Source of the DNA: Lunularia cruciata
Lineage: Eukaryota; Streptophyta; Marchantiopsida; Lunulariales; Lunulariaceae
Length of the DNA: 64,000 bases
Direction: 5' to 3'
NCBI GenBank assembly: GCA_948567375.1
Contig: OX419756.1
Coordinates: 44,556,552 to 44,620,551, forward strand
In this document: in pieces, positions 42,364 through 55,387 of the stretch
How the letters are laid out: each line of letters begins with the position of its first letter
Numbering within the stretch: the first letter of the stretch is position 1
The notes under the pieces: model-generated
Database searches by the model: none
What the model saw: only the letters and a program-made list of their open reading frames with translations
What the model was told of the DNA's origin: nothing
Program-made: the position numbers and the translations under genes

Positions 42364-45003
42364 ACTATGCAACATATGATGTAATTAACAAACATCATTG
42401 CTAGGACACTCATGAGCTTTATGTCTCAAGTTGATATATGAACATGTTAGGGACGATATGCTTAGTGAGCATAGTGTTCTCAGTACAAAGTCAAGGATTA
42501 CTAATGAGTGTAATCTACTTGAGATGAGTTTGAGTGCATATTGTTTACTTGGAGTACACATCTTGGGATGTTGCTAGAGGAGGTGTGGAGCTTGGAGCAA
42601 AGGGAGTTTTTCACTTTGATTTTATGGTGGAAAGTAGGCCAATCTTACTCCTAATGTTATTTTGTAGCAAAAAATCATTACATCTTCTTTCTTTAGTTTG
42701 GTGATAGAGGATACTTGGGAACTAAAAATTTGATCCAAGCTTATAAGAGGAAGAGACAAAGAGGTTAAATGAGCAAGAAGAGTTGTCTTGCCTTCAATAT
42801 GAATATAATGGATTAGGGTATGTTGAAGAGACCTAGCATTTAGATTGAGTTGATTAATGATGTACTAGTCTTTTGACATCCTTATAAATATAGTGATATG
42901 GAAAGTATCTTAATTTAGATCAAGAGTTAAGACCTATTTGGAGCTACTTTGGTGAAGATCTCAAATGGAGGTATGCTTTCGCCATAAGTGATACTAGTCA
43001 AGAAGAATTTGATGTAGATGCATGAAATTACTTCAAAAGACAACTATGTTGAGGTTACAATCCTATCAAAAAACACAATAAGTCTGCTTGTTATGCTATG
43101 ATTACATTAGATAGATTTTTTGTGCAATCTGGTATGCAAAAGTCTTTACTAATTTGGATCGTTAAGCAAGTTACTATTAGTTAAAAATTAATGAGTGCAA
43201 CAAGACCAAGATATCATTCTAGGCAATTGATCTTCATAAAAAGGATTTGTTATATCAATGGTGAAATTTACCATTTAAGTTGAAAAAATCTTCCATTGAA
43301 TTTTTCTTGATACTATATGATGACATTTTGGTCTATAGTGCTACCATGGAGGAGGATAAGAGAGATTTTTTGGAGATGTTTGAGAGTTTGAGATCTCAAA
43401 TTATATATTGAGAAGTGAAATTCCTCTAAGAGTAGGTTGAATATTTGGATCACATTATCTATACTAGTGGACTTGGTCTCTAATAGACAAAGATGAGGGA
43501 TGTTGTGGGTACTTGTTGACCTACTACAACTCACATCCTACTAGAGTAGGATGTGAGAATTTATTGGATTGATAAACTTTTAATGCTAATATATTAGAGG
43601 ATATATTGAAAGTTTCCAAGGCTTTGACAAAGCTTGCATATGAGTGGTGCTAAGGATATGAGCAAGAGAAAGCTTTTCTAGAGCTTGAGGAGAAAATATC
43701 TTCCCTTATGCTTGATAAACCAATCAAAGAATGTTCATTTCAGATTCATATGGATTCAAGGACATCAAATCTTGAAACATTGCTTGCCCAAAAAGATAAT
43801 GACTAGAAGGAGTTTGTGGTGATTTATGCTAGTTGCTCCAATATGAGCTACAGTTTGCTTCTAGTGGAGGTAAGATATAGTTCATATGAGAGAGTGTGTT
43901 TAGCAATAATATGGATTTTGGTATAATTTTAATGTAACATGTTTGAAAACCACTCCATTCTTATCAGGTCAAAGACAAATTCGAGATTCAAATAATAAAA
44001 AAACATTCAATCAATTTATGCTTCCTAAGTTATAAAAAAAAAATATTTAAACGTAAATAAATAAAGTCATCCTTTCTGATGCTAAATGAATACCATAAGC
44101 CAGATGATGGAAAAACCCAAGGATGTAAAAAAAGAAATAATTAACCTTTTTTAATGATCAAATGTTGAAGTGGTTACGTGAGTATGGTAAGCTTTTAAAA
44201 AAGATTGCACAATGGACTTTGATTTCATAAAAGTATGACTCTTTGTTACTCATGAGTTCATGCTTGACCTAGAGTAGTGAAACAAGATGTGGATAGATTG
44301 ACAAGAAACGTATGGACTCAAATGATCTTGATGTATGGTGAGAGCATGTTCTTGGCAAGCAAAGATTGTTCAAAGAGTGCTAATGGCCTTTGAGAATTTA
44401 GCAATTGCTCAACATAAGTATAGCTTGTATCATGCATCTATTCAAGAGAGTAGGTTATATTTCTTTAATTTGTTTGTTTCATCAAGGTCGTTATGTGTAC
44501 TTATAGTGGATTGCACCAATAACACTTGATGTGATTCTGCATTGCACTATTTTAAAAGTATGTGAGGATAAGTTCTCATGTTGGAAGAATTTTGTGTTTT
44601 TTTGGAACGAATTGATGCACAATAATGCACCATGCTACCTCCATAATATTGATAGCATATGTAGATCCAAGCTTAGCAATTGTACATGTAAGCTTGTAGT
44701 GTATATTATATGGCTCTATTAATAGAGCTATTACTATTTTAGTGTTACAAAGTAGTTTGAGAAGATAACACATAGCATGTTTGAACCCTTTCCATCATGG
44801 AGATTACTCAAGGGTAATAGTTATGTCCTCTTTGTACTTTTAAATTTAGCTAGTTCTTTATAAAATAATACAATAGAAGACTAATAATGAGGCAAGATTA
44901 GCACTCACTCTCTTGATCTTTGCACACTATAGTATATATACTAATTACTAGGAATAAATGACTATCTAGAGTAAGAAAGACCTAACTGCAAACTAGGGGG
45001 CTA
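42364..45003 (+). pseudogene. Old relative of the methyltransferase element: post-methyltransferase, RT, RNase H and PHD remnants
   Basis: Homology to about 20,075-23,687 of the young element is clear but stop-ridden. GAGGATACTTGGGA and CCTTATAAATATAGTGATATGGA correspond to the RT start. TATATGATGACATTTTGGTCTATAG is the catalytic YDDILVYS region (about 43,312), with an ATGATGAC reading. RNase H remnants lie at 43,680-43,920. VLMAFENLAIAQH (about 44,380) matches the integrase C-terminal end, and 44,531-44,830 matches the PHD tail with several Cys codons altered. Most of the integrase core is missing, with unrelated sequence at about 43,930-44,150. Confidence 0.75.
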
Positions 45004-45560
45004 TTGTAGTAATTTAGAGTTTCTATAAAACTTCTTGTATGAATTTTGCTTTCTATAGAGTATAATGTTGATAGCAATATTTACATGCAATACAAATATC
45101 ATATCATTTATTTTACATTGGCTAGTTTGCTAGGAGGCTTCTTGGTGACAATACTTATGTTAGCAACCACTAATAGGGTATAACTATATATTATTAAGGT
45201 TTCCTTGAGCACCAATAGAGCTACCTTTTGCATACCCAAAGCAATTGTGAATGCTATCAGTGCTAGGCTTCTTGGTCTCTCAAGTAAGGAGTAAACCTTG
45301 TGTTAGAGTTTTAAACCTCACTTCTTTTATGTTGAGCCTTGTGAGAACTCTTAGCTATGGTGGAGAGAGTTTACAAATCCAATCTAGATTCTTTGATGTT
45401 AGGTTGTGATTAGCTTGACTAAGTGTAATTGAGGTTTCCTATTGGTAGAATATATATGTGTTATTGGTTTTTGATTAATTACAGAACTTTAAATTTTATG
45501 GATAACTTCCAAATTGAGTTATGTTTATAGGATATGATGTTGATAGAAATATTATGTATG

Positions 45561-45570
<10 letters not shown>
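45004..45570 (+). repeat. Old relative: terminal A-B-A order
   Basis: A-like block at about 45,004-45,110 (TTGTAGTAATTTAGAGTTTC, GTATAATGTTGATAGC). B-like block at about 45,130-45,478 (CACTTCTTTTATGTTGAGCC, TAGCTATGGTGGAGAGAG). Second A-like block from 45,479 (AACTTTAAATTTTATGGATA, GGATATGATGTTGATAG), running into a TA microsatellite. The block order is the same as in the young element. Confidence 0.65.

Positions 45571-45594
<24 letters not shown>
45556..45594. repeat. (TG/TA)n microsatellite
   Basis: GTATGTATG followed by about 15 TA units. It occupies the position of the GTATATAC segment in block A, so it probably arose by slippage within the old terminal repeat. Confidence 0.9.
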
Positions 45595-45595
<1 letters not shown>

Positions 45596-48500
45596 ATAAT
45601 ACAATGATTATTTATGAATTAATTTTTAATATTTTTCTCACCAAAAGAAAAAAAAACATAGAATCTTCAAAACTCACCTTAGCTTTGTTTATTTTTGTCT
45701 TGTTCACAATTCCATTTTCTCCATTTACAATCATATCTCAACTCAATTTCTATAGATTACTTATTTGCTAGCTCTAGTCACAATTAACTCTAGTATCAAT
45801 TTCTCTGATTAATCAATTAAATATTTGTTTCTCTATATAAAATATATTCTCTTCTAAGTTTCTAATGCTTATTTTCTTTATACTTCTTAATTGAAAGCAA
45901 TTTGAGTTGACATGGTTGCTTCAACAATCCATTACTAAGTAAATTCAATTAACCCAATTATATTCTTCTTTATCTAAGATATATTCTCTTGTAAGTTTTT
46001 AATGCTTATTTTCTTGATAATTCTTATCTAAGTGAAATCAATTTGAGTTGGCAAAGTTGCTTTCACAATCCATTACTTAGTCAATAGTAAAAGTTGTAGT
46101 TTGGATCTAATTTTATAAAGTATTGTGATTTTTTATATGTCAACAATTTATCTATTTAATTATTTTATTGACATAAAATGAGATTGTTCTTACTCTAACC
46201 ATAACCACTTTAAGTATAAATATATTTTATTCATTGTATTTTTAACAAGTCATTGATTTGGATCCCAAACATATTATTAGTAGCAAGAAATTTTTAGCTA
46301 TCTCATGATTATTTTGCACCAAAATATTTATAGTTGAGTAATCTTTTCTAACTTGGGATTTCAACATTTGAATTTAGTAACTACCCAAGTACACTTTATG
46401 ATGCTAGTTGAGGCAAAAAATTTACTTCAAATATAGTCAATTAGATGGTAATAAGGGGAGTGTAAACCATGAATTATTTGCACAAATATACTTGAATTAA
46501 GTAATCATCAAGAGAAAATTGTTTAAAATATCATATTCATTATGTGTTTGCTTATCCAACTCTATGTTTAATTAAGTAGGTGTCTTTTTGAGGAAGTAAT
46601 AAAGGAAAAAGACAAAGAACAATGAAGATATAGGTAGGAATTAGCATCTAATAGCCAAGTGCTAGAATAAGATTACTATATCAAGAGATCAAGGCTTATA
46701 GAGAATGACATTTAAATTATGGGTTTGAAACCAATAGGTAAGGGTTAGGAAATTTATTGAATCTCATATTTGCAACTTTTAAAGATACATTTTAGTACAT
46801 CCATGAAAAATCATATTTATGTAACATGGTAAAAGCCGTATCCAGGTGGTTCAAGGCTATGAGATGACTAATCTTTACAATTGTAAATGAATGTTTGAAT
46901 TATTACAAAATCAAAGAACAAAAGCCAATTTTGTTGGTAAAATACATGTAGATAAATTAATAAAGTTAATAATAATGTTAATTGGTGGTTAAAGACCATG
47001 AAATAACGCATCTTTATCATTATGAATTTATGCTTGATTAATATGGGATCTAAGAAACCAAAGCTAAATTTGTTGATGAATTGAATATAGGTAAAGCAAG
47101 TGAGGACAAAAAAAATTTGTATTTCAAGGCCATAGAGAAATACCTTGATACCCTTTAGTCAAATAAAATTAATTTCCATTGAAATCATTTTTCAAGACAA
47201 AATCTTTGCAACAGTCTGACCAACAAAATTTCTAGGTTGAATTGCTAAGTGCGTATCTCGGCTAAGCTTGATTTGGATTAAAAACATTGATGCTTTGTGT
47301 TCTTTATCAATATTTTAAATGGTATAAGTTTGATATTCATGAAATCAAGGGCTTTATGTGTATTTTCAAATATAAGATAAGTATACTTGATCAATTAGTG
47401 GTATATATATGCAAAAACATTATGTTTTTATGCTCTCCAATGGTTTGTTTTTAGTGTTTTGATTTGAAGTTGCAAAGGTAATTTATGATAGCTTTAAGTT
47501 CAAAATAATATTCCTGTACATCTTGGTATGTTTCTATTTTTTTGAGCTAAGAGAGAATCAGATGCATGAGATATAAATATAGACAATAGACCAATGCTTG
47601 AGAAAATTTAGAACACAAGATATACTTTCCAAGGTTAGTCTTTCTAGAGTAAAGTGACATAGTTACACATCTAGTATGGTAAGCATATCCACGTGGTTGC
47701 TTACTTTGATGCCTTTCTCATACAAAAGCCATGAATTAATGGGATGGGTGATGACTCTATGATATGATCTTATATAAAGCAAATCTGACCCATGAAAGTT
47801 TTTCTAAGTTTATACCATCAAAGCAAGTGTGAATAGAAAGAGTTCAAAATATAGTCCAAAACCATATCAAGCTCCTTGTATCAAAATTTAAAATTTAATG
47901 CAACTTGAAGAAAATATACTGTCTCTTGTCATTGATTTTATAGCATATATGGTTGCTAGTTATTATCCTCTTGAATGCAAGAACAATCTACCATATCTTA
48001 ATTATAATATTTTATGAGATTTTTGCATTGTACCATTCTTACACACCACAAGATTAGTTTACTTGAGTGTAAGGTCCCAAAGAAGGCAAAATTACACAAC
48101 TCAAAAGTTCTTTTTATCCATCTCGATAGGTTTTAAGACTCATGCTCTATGCTAAATTATGTTGAAAGAATAAGATGGATTTAATTTTCGATGAATATTT
48201 AAAAACCATTATCAATAGATAAAGAATAATCAAAAAGGACAAATTAAGTTTGGAGATTGAAGGCAAATTGATTCAAGTTTGATGTAGAATACCATAAATT
48301 TAATTTTATGTTGTTCCTTGATAGAACATAAAAGAAATCTTATCTATTGTAAAGAGGTATGAACTATTTATAATGGTTTTAGCTACCTTGATGGATTTAT
48401 ATTCAAAGTTGATATAAGATGAAACTTGGAACAAAATGTAAAAGGAATGTTAGATGCAAATGATCAGTACAATCCATATCTCTATCTGATAATTTATATT

Positions 48501-51500
48501 ATGTGATCATTCAAACAAGTAATGTAGCTGGTAAGTATAGTATGAGTTCCATATTTCAATGTTTATTTAGTTGGCTATAATGAATAGTATTATTTACTCT
48601 ATAAAGTTCTATAAGAAATAGAAACTCCATGATGATAGTTTTACAAAAGCTATATATTTTTAGATATCATTTGTTGTTCATTAGGTAATCAATCAAGCTT
48701 GAATTTTTATATTTTATTCTAGATAGTTATAAGCTTTTTACCTACCATTGAATTAGAGTTAAAAAGGAGTGGGAAAGAGAGGATTACTTAAGTTTATCTT
48801 GAGCAACTGAAACATAAATGCACCAACATTTACGGAAGAAAATTTTAACAATAAATATAATTTAGAGGGTAAACTTCACCAAGCAAAACTTGATACCTAG
48901 ATATAAATTTTGGCAATTGATCTTTAACCTCCTACTCATAAGAAATATTATGGTTTTAGAGAAAGAGAATCCAGGTACAGTTTACATCATAGAAGAAAGT
49001 TTTATACATATTGTGGTTTCAAGCTTGTGAATGATTTTCTAGTCCTTTTTTTAACTTAAGGACTATTTTTCTATATCAAGTAAGCAAAAATTATGTGTAT
49101 GATTTATATGGTTCTATGATGAATCTATATAGAATAATATTAAATAATCATAATTATAATTATTGATAAGTCAATAATAAAATTGGAAAGACCTCGTAAG
49201 TTGCCTTACCAAGGCAACTTGACCTGCTTCCACTTTTTCTAGTTCATGTATATGCTCATTATGGAAAAGTTGATAAAGAAGAGCTTGCAATAATTATCAT
49301 CCAATTTTATTTTGCTTTAATAGAATTTATAAGAAACTTGTAAAGATTAGAAAAAAATTATGTCTTAGATCATTTATTTCAAAATAATACCTTTATTGTG
49401 TGGAATGGTCAAAAGTATTCAATATCACCCAAAGGAAGTATTAATAATGTGGATGAAAGGGCACATACTTGTGGAAGGTTTAAGGAAAAATAATAAAGCA
49501 AGATTACATTTCACATATAATATTTAGAAGTTTTTGTAAAAAAATTTGGAAAAAAATTTACCCTAATCCTTAGTTATTATAAAAGGTATGAAACTTAAGC
49601 AAGCTTAAAATTTAACTTAGTGTATTTATTTAGTAGGATGGTTGGTGGACTACATATTTTGACAATACATTGAATGATGAACTTGTTACAAATATAACTT
49701 TTTAGCATGTCATCCAAAAGATTGCACTAAAGCAAAACAAAGATACAAAAGGTTCAATTAATATAAGAAATAAAAACTAGAAACTGATAACATACCAATT
49801 TGGAATTTTCAAGGAAGGAGATGACAGAGATGCCTAAAAGGAAAAGGGATTGTATAAAGAGATGTGGAAAAGAAACAAGACCTATATACTAACTTGGTTG
49901 AATCATTAGGACTATTAAAAACATCAAGGAAAAAGTAAGAAAGGCTTAGAAGCAGTCCATAAGTAATTAATTTTTTTTATCAAACCAATGAGATAGAAGA
50001 GGTAAGTAAGCATACAAAATAAAGTCAGAATAGCTATAAAAAGGTATAAAAAGTCCCATATCTAATCTTGAATATACAATGAATAAAAGTAAGCACATGA
50101 AAGCCTCCAAAGTAGATGTATTTCACTAAGTCAATTTTATTAGGAAGATAATTAGTTACAGGTCTAATTTTTGGTGTAATAAAAACTTTCATACCAAAAC
50201 TACATGATTAAATATATAAGAATACCAAGAGGATGATGTATATTGTAATAGTTATTGATTTTGTCTTCATAACTATCATGTAAGTCATATGGATGAAAGT
50301 ATGTATTGAATCTATCCTCTATTAACAAGGATTTAGATGAGCATGAAACATACACCAAGAATAATTTGTATGAAATAAAAATTACAAATTGATATACATA
50401 TATATATGTGATTTCATAAATACTTTTATCCTGGTATTATTCTTGATACAAATATTACTATTATCAGCCATGAATTTTAATATTACATATACTCAAATTA
50501 ATGGCATGTAAAAGATTATATTATATAAGTATTATTATTGTTATATATCCTTGTTTCATTAACTTAAAGTTTTAGAAATATATAAATATAAAGACTATAT
50601 ATTATATGACTACTATAATGTAGTCTAAAGATAGTGGTGAGTAAATTATTTGTGATAATAATAGTAACTAAAATATTACTATATATTAGAATATCTTTTA
50701 CTCCTCCTTCACTTACATTTAGTTTTTGTACTATTTTGTAGAATTTAAGCTTAAAATCCACTAATATATTTCTTGGAATTACATCAAATCATAAGCAAAA
50801 TCTCCCATTCAAATTACTATAGAGTTATAAATCTTTATATATATCTCCTTATTTATTCAATTTATAAATGAATAAAAAATTTTGCATTTTATCCTTTGGT
50901 TGTTGACAGCAAATAATTTGTCTAAATAACTTGAAGAGTCTTTTGGAGGGATTTGGATATTTAACCAAAGTCAGTTTAAATTGAGTCAATTGAGTCATTG
51001 ATCAAAATCCAAAGTTTTCTTGAAGTTGGATGCCATTCAGCTTCCTTCATTGATTTCCAAATTTACAATCCTGAACTATCCATGCGAGACATGCCTTTTG
51101 TAGTTAAAGTAGCTTCATTAAGATTATCCAAACCCAAATTTAGATCAAATTTAGATGATAATTAGTATAAAAATCAATTTTTTATTTTTAATAAAAATAA
51201 TTTAGAAGTGATTTTAAAATAATTTATTAATTTAAGTGATTAAAATATGCAATGTTTATACAAATATGTTGTTATAATTCTACCTTATATTTTGTGGATC
51301 TAAGCATACCTCTTGACACCAGTAAATAACCATATCGATCTAAATGTGAAGTCTCCTTTATATCATATTAAATAACCATTTTAAGCATTTGAACCTTATC
51401 TACTTGAGTAATCCTCTCTACACTTAAGTTAAAAATTTATTTTTTTGTAGTTTTTGTTCACAATTATCTAATAATTTCTGTGGAATTATCATGATCATTT

Positions 51501-51800
51501 CTAAATATAGAAGATTATGTATATCTGATAATTAAAAAGTACTGAACATATGACTGTCAGTAAGAAGTAAGTAATCAATAAAGGTAGACTAGCATAACTG
51601 GAGCCATTTGAACCAATAGATTACAAATTTTGCAAAATAGCTTATCAAGAAATGCTTATTTTAATACATTAATTAGTAAATAAATCATATAATTTAATTA
51701 AAAAATCTACTCATTTTCACTTGATTTAAATTTGGCTCTAGCTAGCATAGCAGGCGAAGTTTAAGCTTCAACAAGGCTCTCTCAACCTTATTTAGAGTCC
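45595..51800. other. AT-rich stretch without recognisable genes
   Basis: No frame of significance is visible. A degenerate tandem duplication with a 137-bp period lies at about 45,841-46,085 (ATATATTCTCTT, TAATGCTTATTTTCTT, CAATCCATTACT in both units). A hairpin of 10-bp perfect arms, AAGTTGCCTT and AAGGCAACTT with a 3-nt loop, lies at 49,198-49,220. The rest is probably decayed transposons beyond recognition by eye. Confidence 0.45.
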
Positions 51801-53727
51801 CTTGAAATTAAACCTTATCGCACAAATTCTGATGTTATAGCCGCTGACCGAAAGAGAAACATTGGATGAAGACAGATCGTTAATGAATTCTTTTACTATT
51901 TCTGATTTCTAAATAGATATCCAAACCCCACGAAGCATGAACTCATATCGTAAGGAGTACCTTTGTTACTTCTACAGTTAGACTATATAATATATAAATC
52001 TGGAGAGTCTTTTCTCAATGAAGCCCTCCACTTGTAGCTTAGTTAGCTTAGTTCGAAATTGGGTAAAAATTAGATGCAAAAAGCATGGACGTTCAAAATT
52101 AATATACTTTTTTCATATGATACGTGGACCAAGGAGTAGATATTCTCCTCTACCCAAAGGACGATGTTGTTACTACAAGAAGGTAAGGTAAGCTGAGCTA
52201 ATATTTCCACTTATTACTTTCATGAAAGTTCACAAAAATTAAGATTTGCCTTCTGTACCTGGAACCAGGAGTGAGATCACAAATTCAATGCCATGACCTG
52301 TAAGTATCAGGTCAAGAGTGGAAGCATGGTGTACTGTATGGAGTTCTTACATATTGAGAAGGATTCTAGTTGTGTTCAAAACATGCAATGGAGATCTTTG
52401 AGTCAATCTTATAGCATTTGGCATTTTGGGGACTCAAATCAATGCAGCGAGTGAGTGAGATGGAACGTTTCTCAAATCATCGTGTCCTCTATCGTAGATT
52501 GAACAGTCTTCTAACGTGAAATAAGTCACAATCGACCTGTAGAGCAATGGTGTAGGGAGGAAGCGCAACTACTGTACAGTATATGAAATTTCACACGAGC
52601 GAAGAGAAGGACTGATGACTCCGTGATTAGTCATGAGTATTCGCACCCGTTGTGTCTCATCAGTACTTTGAGTGCATTCAACACTGCCCCAACATAATTG
52701 CCCCCTGATGAAGAAGCCGAGTGAGACTGAATTGAGTCCGCCTCTTACTGCCGGCGTATTTGAGGATTATGGATGAACGCGGGATTGAATAAACTGAATG
52801 AGAAAGAAGTACGGGTCCCCTGCTAACGCATATACGATAACATCAACCAGCGATTGAGCGGAGGTAATTTGCTGACAACAGGTGATGGTGTGTGTGAGTT
52901 GTTTTGAAAAAATTTCCCCGTCTTCTTCAACATATATTTTCATCTACTGTTTAAAGTGGCTTATCAGTTGTTCTTACATGAATAAATTAAGATTGTCATA
53001 TCCACCTGTCTCAAGCACGTATGAGCTACGCCTACTACAGAGGAGCAGTCTGAAAGGTTTCTGTCATTCATTTTGTAGTAGAGCTCGCTAGCTGCTGTCA
53101 GATGAATGAGCTTGTTGTATCAAGCGGTGAAGCAGCCATGCATAAAAAGAGATATTCTTAAGGTCGCTTTTAGGCCCACTGTCAATCTTCTTGCTTGTAC
53201 ATCCCTCTGCTTCAAAAGTTGGATGGGCCTGATCTCTATGAATATATGCTATCTTTGCATACATTTTGAGTGAACTCATCAGTCTACTGTGTAGTCATGG
53301 CTGCAGATTATACATGAATTGACCTTGCATTTACAAGAGATCTCGTGCTATCGGCCAGATTGATCTTGCAATTTCAGTTGAACAGGACTCGCATCTGGAA
53401 TCTATTTACTATCAACGACTAGGACTGGCATCTGCTGCTGCCGGAGCCCCTTGATTTGGTTAGTTATGAAGATCTTGTTCTTTATGTTCGAGAAGCAGAT
53501 TAATTCTCACGTAGAATGAAGTCAGCTAAACACATATACTGCAGCCTTGCAGCTGTGAAAGTTATTAGTGCTTCGAGGATTAAAATGCATGCTCCACAGA
53601 TGAACTTCAGATAATCAAAACACCAATACTTTCCATTCTTCATGGCCTGGAAATGCGAATGACATCAGTTTTAGGGTTACAGTCGTTGTAGTTGGTTACT
53701 TCCTCCCTTCCAGATACAGTAACAACC
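51801..53727. other. GC-balanced upstream region of the SAWADEE gene
   Basis: Composition changes from AT-rich repeat to gene-like at about 51.75 kb. No coding exon is supported. An acceptor-like TTCCTCCCTTCCAG (53,699-53,712) just before the chosen ATG suggests an intron in the 5' untranslated region. Confidence 0.4.
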
Positions 53728-55387
53728 ATGAAAAAGAGAAGGCAACAACGACTGGAGATGCTTTCATTGGTCGATGAAGCTTGGTATGATGGCCAGCTAA
53801 GTATAGAAGGCCCAAAAGTTCGTGTGCATTTTAAAATCTTCAACAAGTCGGATGATGAGTTTTGGGACGAACGTATTCTAAAGAGTACCAAAACGATAAA
53901 GGAGCATGTGAGGCTGTCATCGGTCCAGATGCAAGACTCTCAATGCAGCCAAATCTATCCGGGCATGGCTATGTGTGCCAACTACAGGACATCAGATGGG
54001 GATGAATCCAAATACTTTGACGCTACCATTCTTCAGGTAAGACATGCACTCGCTACAAACTCATTCTGTTATCTTTTGACCAACAAAGAGCGCACGAGTT
54101 TATTGACGACCTGTGTCTCGAAGTACGTCATCGCCATCTGTCTTTTGACAGTTCCATTTTCTGGAGATGTAAAAGCAAGTCTTATCCAATGTGTCAACAA
54201 AGCCATGGGACTTGCACAGTTAGTTAGCTCTCCTCCTACTTCTGCTTGTGCTTCAAATCTGTCCACATAAGTCGAATTGTTGTTGCTTATAAGTGAATAA
54301 GCGAGATGCATCTTATAATTTGTATTGTTAAAACCACGCTGGCGACCCATCGGATCAGAAGCTAACAGAACGACCTCACCCGTCGGTAAAGTTCTGGGAT
54401 GTTTTCATCAAGTTACAGATACAGTAAATCTGATTTCAGAAGTAGTCATTGCAAAGTGCTAATAATACTAGAATTGCTACTGCATCCTTCCATTTTGGCT
54501 GTTGGCTTGGATATTCTCATCTCCTCTGTCCTCATTGCTTTCATCACTCTCACATCCTGGCGGTGCAGGTGCAGCCATCCAAACATAGGATTACGTATAC
54601 GAGGGGCCGTGGAGAAGAACAACTGTGCAGCTGTGTATTTAGGATAGTGTGGGAAAGTGGTCCTCTCAAGAGCCAAGAAACCTCTCTTGGCTGTGGAGAC
54701 TTATCATTTGTTGCTACTAAAGGTCTAGAAAACCATGATGTGGTGGAGAAGATTCTTCGGAATGCAGACGATCATCCCGATAAAACGGTGAGCTGGACCC
54801 GATTTCTGAAATGTATCATGTCTTCCATTCGTACTTCTTTTTCTATGTTATTTCACAGTGCCTCAAATTCGGTCTATGTACAGGTCAGACTCACTCTATT
54901 AACCGAAACCACCTTGGTAATAGCGAGTACATATCATACACTCGGTTAGGAGAATTTCGGCTGATCCAGATAACATTCACGGATGATGTTAAAGGACTTA
55001 CAGCTGCTGCATCTCAAGTTTAAATTATTGAGATAAGTTATTTGGTGTTTGCAGAGTAAAGCCAATGACCATCACCAACATCCTGTGCGGAAGCTTGATG
55101 AGTTGGAGGCATGTGAAAATGATTTGGATGACAACGCAAAGAAGCAAAAAAAACAAGGTGATTCAATTCAAACGAACTTGTGGAATGAAGATGGTCTTCC
55201 TTCAGATATCTTAGAGAAGCTAAGAAGTTGCAAAAGGCTCAATGATGTTCTCGAAGCTGGATGTCAAGAACTCGAACAGATACTTGAAAAACAAGAAGTA
55301 GATAATAGCCGTCCCAGGCGGACCATAATAAAACCAACTAGATACGATGATGGAGCATTTCGAAACGACCATTTTGTAATCAGTTAG
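53728..55387 (+). CDS. SAWADEE-domain protein (four exons)
   Basis: Exons 53,728-54,036, 54,569-54,787, 54,859-55,017 and 55,055-55,387 join in phase 0 with GT-AG borders to give about 339 residues. The start is the ATG reading MKKRRQQRL. The SAWADEE fold occupies about residues 10-165: DEAWYDGQL, KVRVHFKIFNKSDDEFWDE, the QMQDSQCSQIYPGMAMCANY strand pair, KYFDATILQ, then LCSCVFRIVWESGPL with the Cys-x-Cys. In SHH1-type proteins this domain binds H3K9-methylated, K4-unmethylated tails and recruits RNA polymerase IV for RNA-directed DNA methylation. No homeodomain is seen. The C-terminus is charged (KKQKKQGD; SRPRRTIIKPTRYDDG). The last intron would be only 37 nt. A donor at 54,988 (67-nt intron, ten residues fewer) is also in phase and more usual in size. 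Confidence 0.68.

Noticed and set aside
46590-50300. Possible Ty1/copia remnants in the AT-rich stretch
   Set aside because: A few codon-like runs resemble copia polymerase, but no two diagnostic motifs are in order; not supportable by eye.
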